This document shows, in pieces, positions 63,514 to 64,000 of a stretch of DNA of 64,000 nt. Position 1 is the first letter of the stretch. Every line of letters begins with the position of its first letter. The stretch is from Andalucia godoyi (lineage: Eukaryota; Discoba; Jakobea; Jakobida; Andaluciidae). Both the position numbers and the translations under genes were made by a program. Under the pieces are notes generated by a model. The model had not been told where the DNA came from and did not search any database. It was given only the letters and a program-made list of their open reading frames with translations. Where the stretch lies: contig VRVR01000016.1 in the NCBI GenBank assembly GCA_009859145.1, positions 7,780 through 71,779 on the forward strand, written 5' to 3'.

Positions 63514-64000
63514 TTATTGCATTTCTTTGGTCGATATTCTGGTCACCAGCTGGGACTCTAGGTTTTGGAATTGGGTCGTCGGCGGCAGCTTGAGAAAACT
63601 GGAAATCAGCGTTGTGTCTGCTGCGCCTCCCACGGTAATGGGAACCATCTGCGCACCGTGTACTTGAGAAATAATAGAATCCACGTATTTCTCATTGGCT
63701 GGGTTGAATATTCCCACCAAAACACTTCTCGACGTCGCCTGGATTCCGAATATGGACAATGACTGAGCTATGCTTGTGGACGGGGACAGGCAGTACACGA
63801 GCTCCGCATGCAACGACTTGGTCTTCATCTTCCCATGTTCAAAGTTTGAAATCGCTCGGTTCAGTGCACAAAGCAGGTGGAACTCAGACAACACATACCG
63901 CGCATCCATGAATGCAGCATCCAACTTTGCTTCTCGAATACTCTGCAGCAGTGATTCCGCATTCAGCACATTCTCAAAGTGGTACACATAAAAATCATAC
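63514..64000 (-). CDS. CGI121: CGI-121/TPRKB subunit of KEOPS, 5' end beyond the window
   Basis: About 160 residues are visible; the frame continues past the right edge (codons for YDFYVYHFENVLNAESLL), so the start is missing. The fold is CGI-121/TPRKB: FENVLNAESLLQSIR near the N-terminus, an ALNRAISNFEHGKMKTKSLH helix and loop, ELVYCLSPSTSIAQSLSIFG and a C-terminal LVTRISTKEMQ. KEOPS (EKC) makes the t6A modification of tRNAs that read ANN codons; Cgi121 binds PRPK/Bud32 and the tRNA 3' end. The first in-frame initiator inside the window is a GTG, which I do not consider the start. The gene converges with NOC2, stops about 65 bp apart. Confidence 0.88.
   Translation of the reverse strand, partial: YDFYVYHFENVLNAESLLQSIREAKLDAAFMDARYVLSEFHLLCALNRAISNFEHGKMKTKSLHAELVYCLSPSTSIAQSLSIFGIQATSRSVLVGIFNPANEKYVDSIISQVHGAQMVPITVGGAADTTLISSFLKLPPTTQFQNLESQLVTRISTKEMQ

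Noticed and set aside
1-64000. CRISPR array, prophage or bacterial operon structure
   Set aside because: No regularly spaced direct repeats, no phage genes, and gene content and spacing are eukaryotic.

Overview
This 64 kb window comes from a nuclear genome of a free-living unicellular eukaryote. It is compact, has mid-range GC and carries 29 protein genes on both strands. All 29 read as single uninterrupted frames, so introns are rare or absent. Eukaryote-specific families dominate: ARP5, ATG3, lunapark, SCAMP, borealin, ZNHIT1, UTP10, NOC2 and CGI-121. Start codons sit in A-rich contexts. The translation elongation GTPase is the EFL type rather than canonical EF-1alpha, which limits the candidates to lineages that carry EFL (for example choanoflagellates, chytrids, some algae, centrohelids and other protists). 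EFL is scattered across the tree, so I do not name a species. BIVM, TMEM254 and GH25-type lysozymes suggest a phagotrophic or amoeboid protist, but this is inference.

Layout. 0-8.4 kb: front-end fatty acid desaturase, bacterial-type histidyl-tRNA synthetase, ARP5, BIVM and an OVCA2/FSH serine hydrolase. 9.3-13.5 kb: lunapark, two tandem secreted GH25 lysozymes with a decayed third copy between them, and a TMEM254-like membrane protein. 13.5-14.9 kb: gene-free, holding two dispersed repeats. 14.9-21.2 kb: CrcB/Fluc fluoride channel, ZNHIT1, a PICOT-type glutaredoxin, ATG3, an F-box protein and a borealin-like protein. 21.2-24.5 kb: gene-poor, with a second copy of one repeat and a broken hAT transposase. 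24.5-29.8 kb: two head-to-head ABCG half-transporters with Cys-rich N-termini. 30-33.3 kb: EFL, then a formate/nitrite channel fused to PAS-like sequence. 33.5-39.4 kb: RNF10-like RING protein, mitochondrial uL23, a GATA/Cys-rich zinc protein and SCAMP. 40.3-47.9 kb: a 2526-residue multi-IQ protein. 48.3-52.2 kb: a DXO/Rai1 protein with a predicted mitochondrial presequence, and an unrecognised helical protein. 53.2-63.4 kb: UTP10 and NOC2, separated by the second copy of the other repeat. Right edge: CGI-121 (KEOPS), cut by the window end.

The genes are mostly independent housekeeping units. Loose themes are ribosome production and translation (UTP10, NOC2, uL23m, HisRS, EFL, CGI-121), chromatin (ARP5 of INO80, ZNHIT1 of SWR1, the GATA protein) and membrane traffic or transport (lunapark, SCAMP, ATG3, ABCG pair, FNT, Fluc). 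The most unusual items are the FNT-PAS fusion, the DXO/Rai1 protein with a mitochondrial-looking leader, the multi-IQ giant and the two repeat families.
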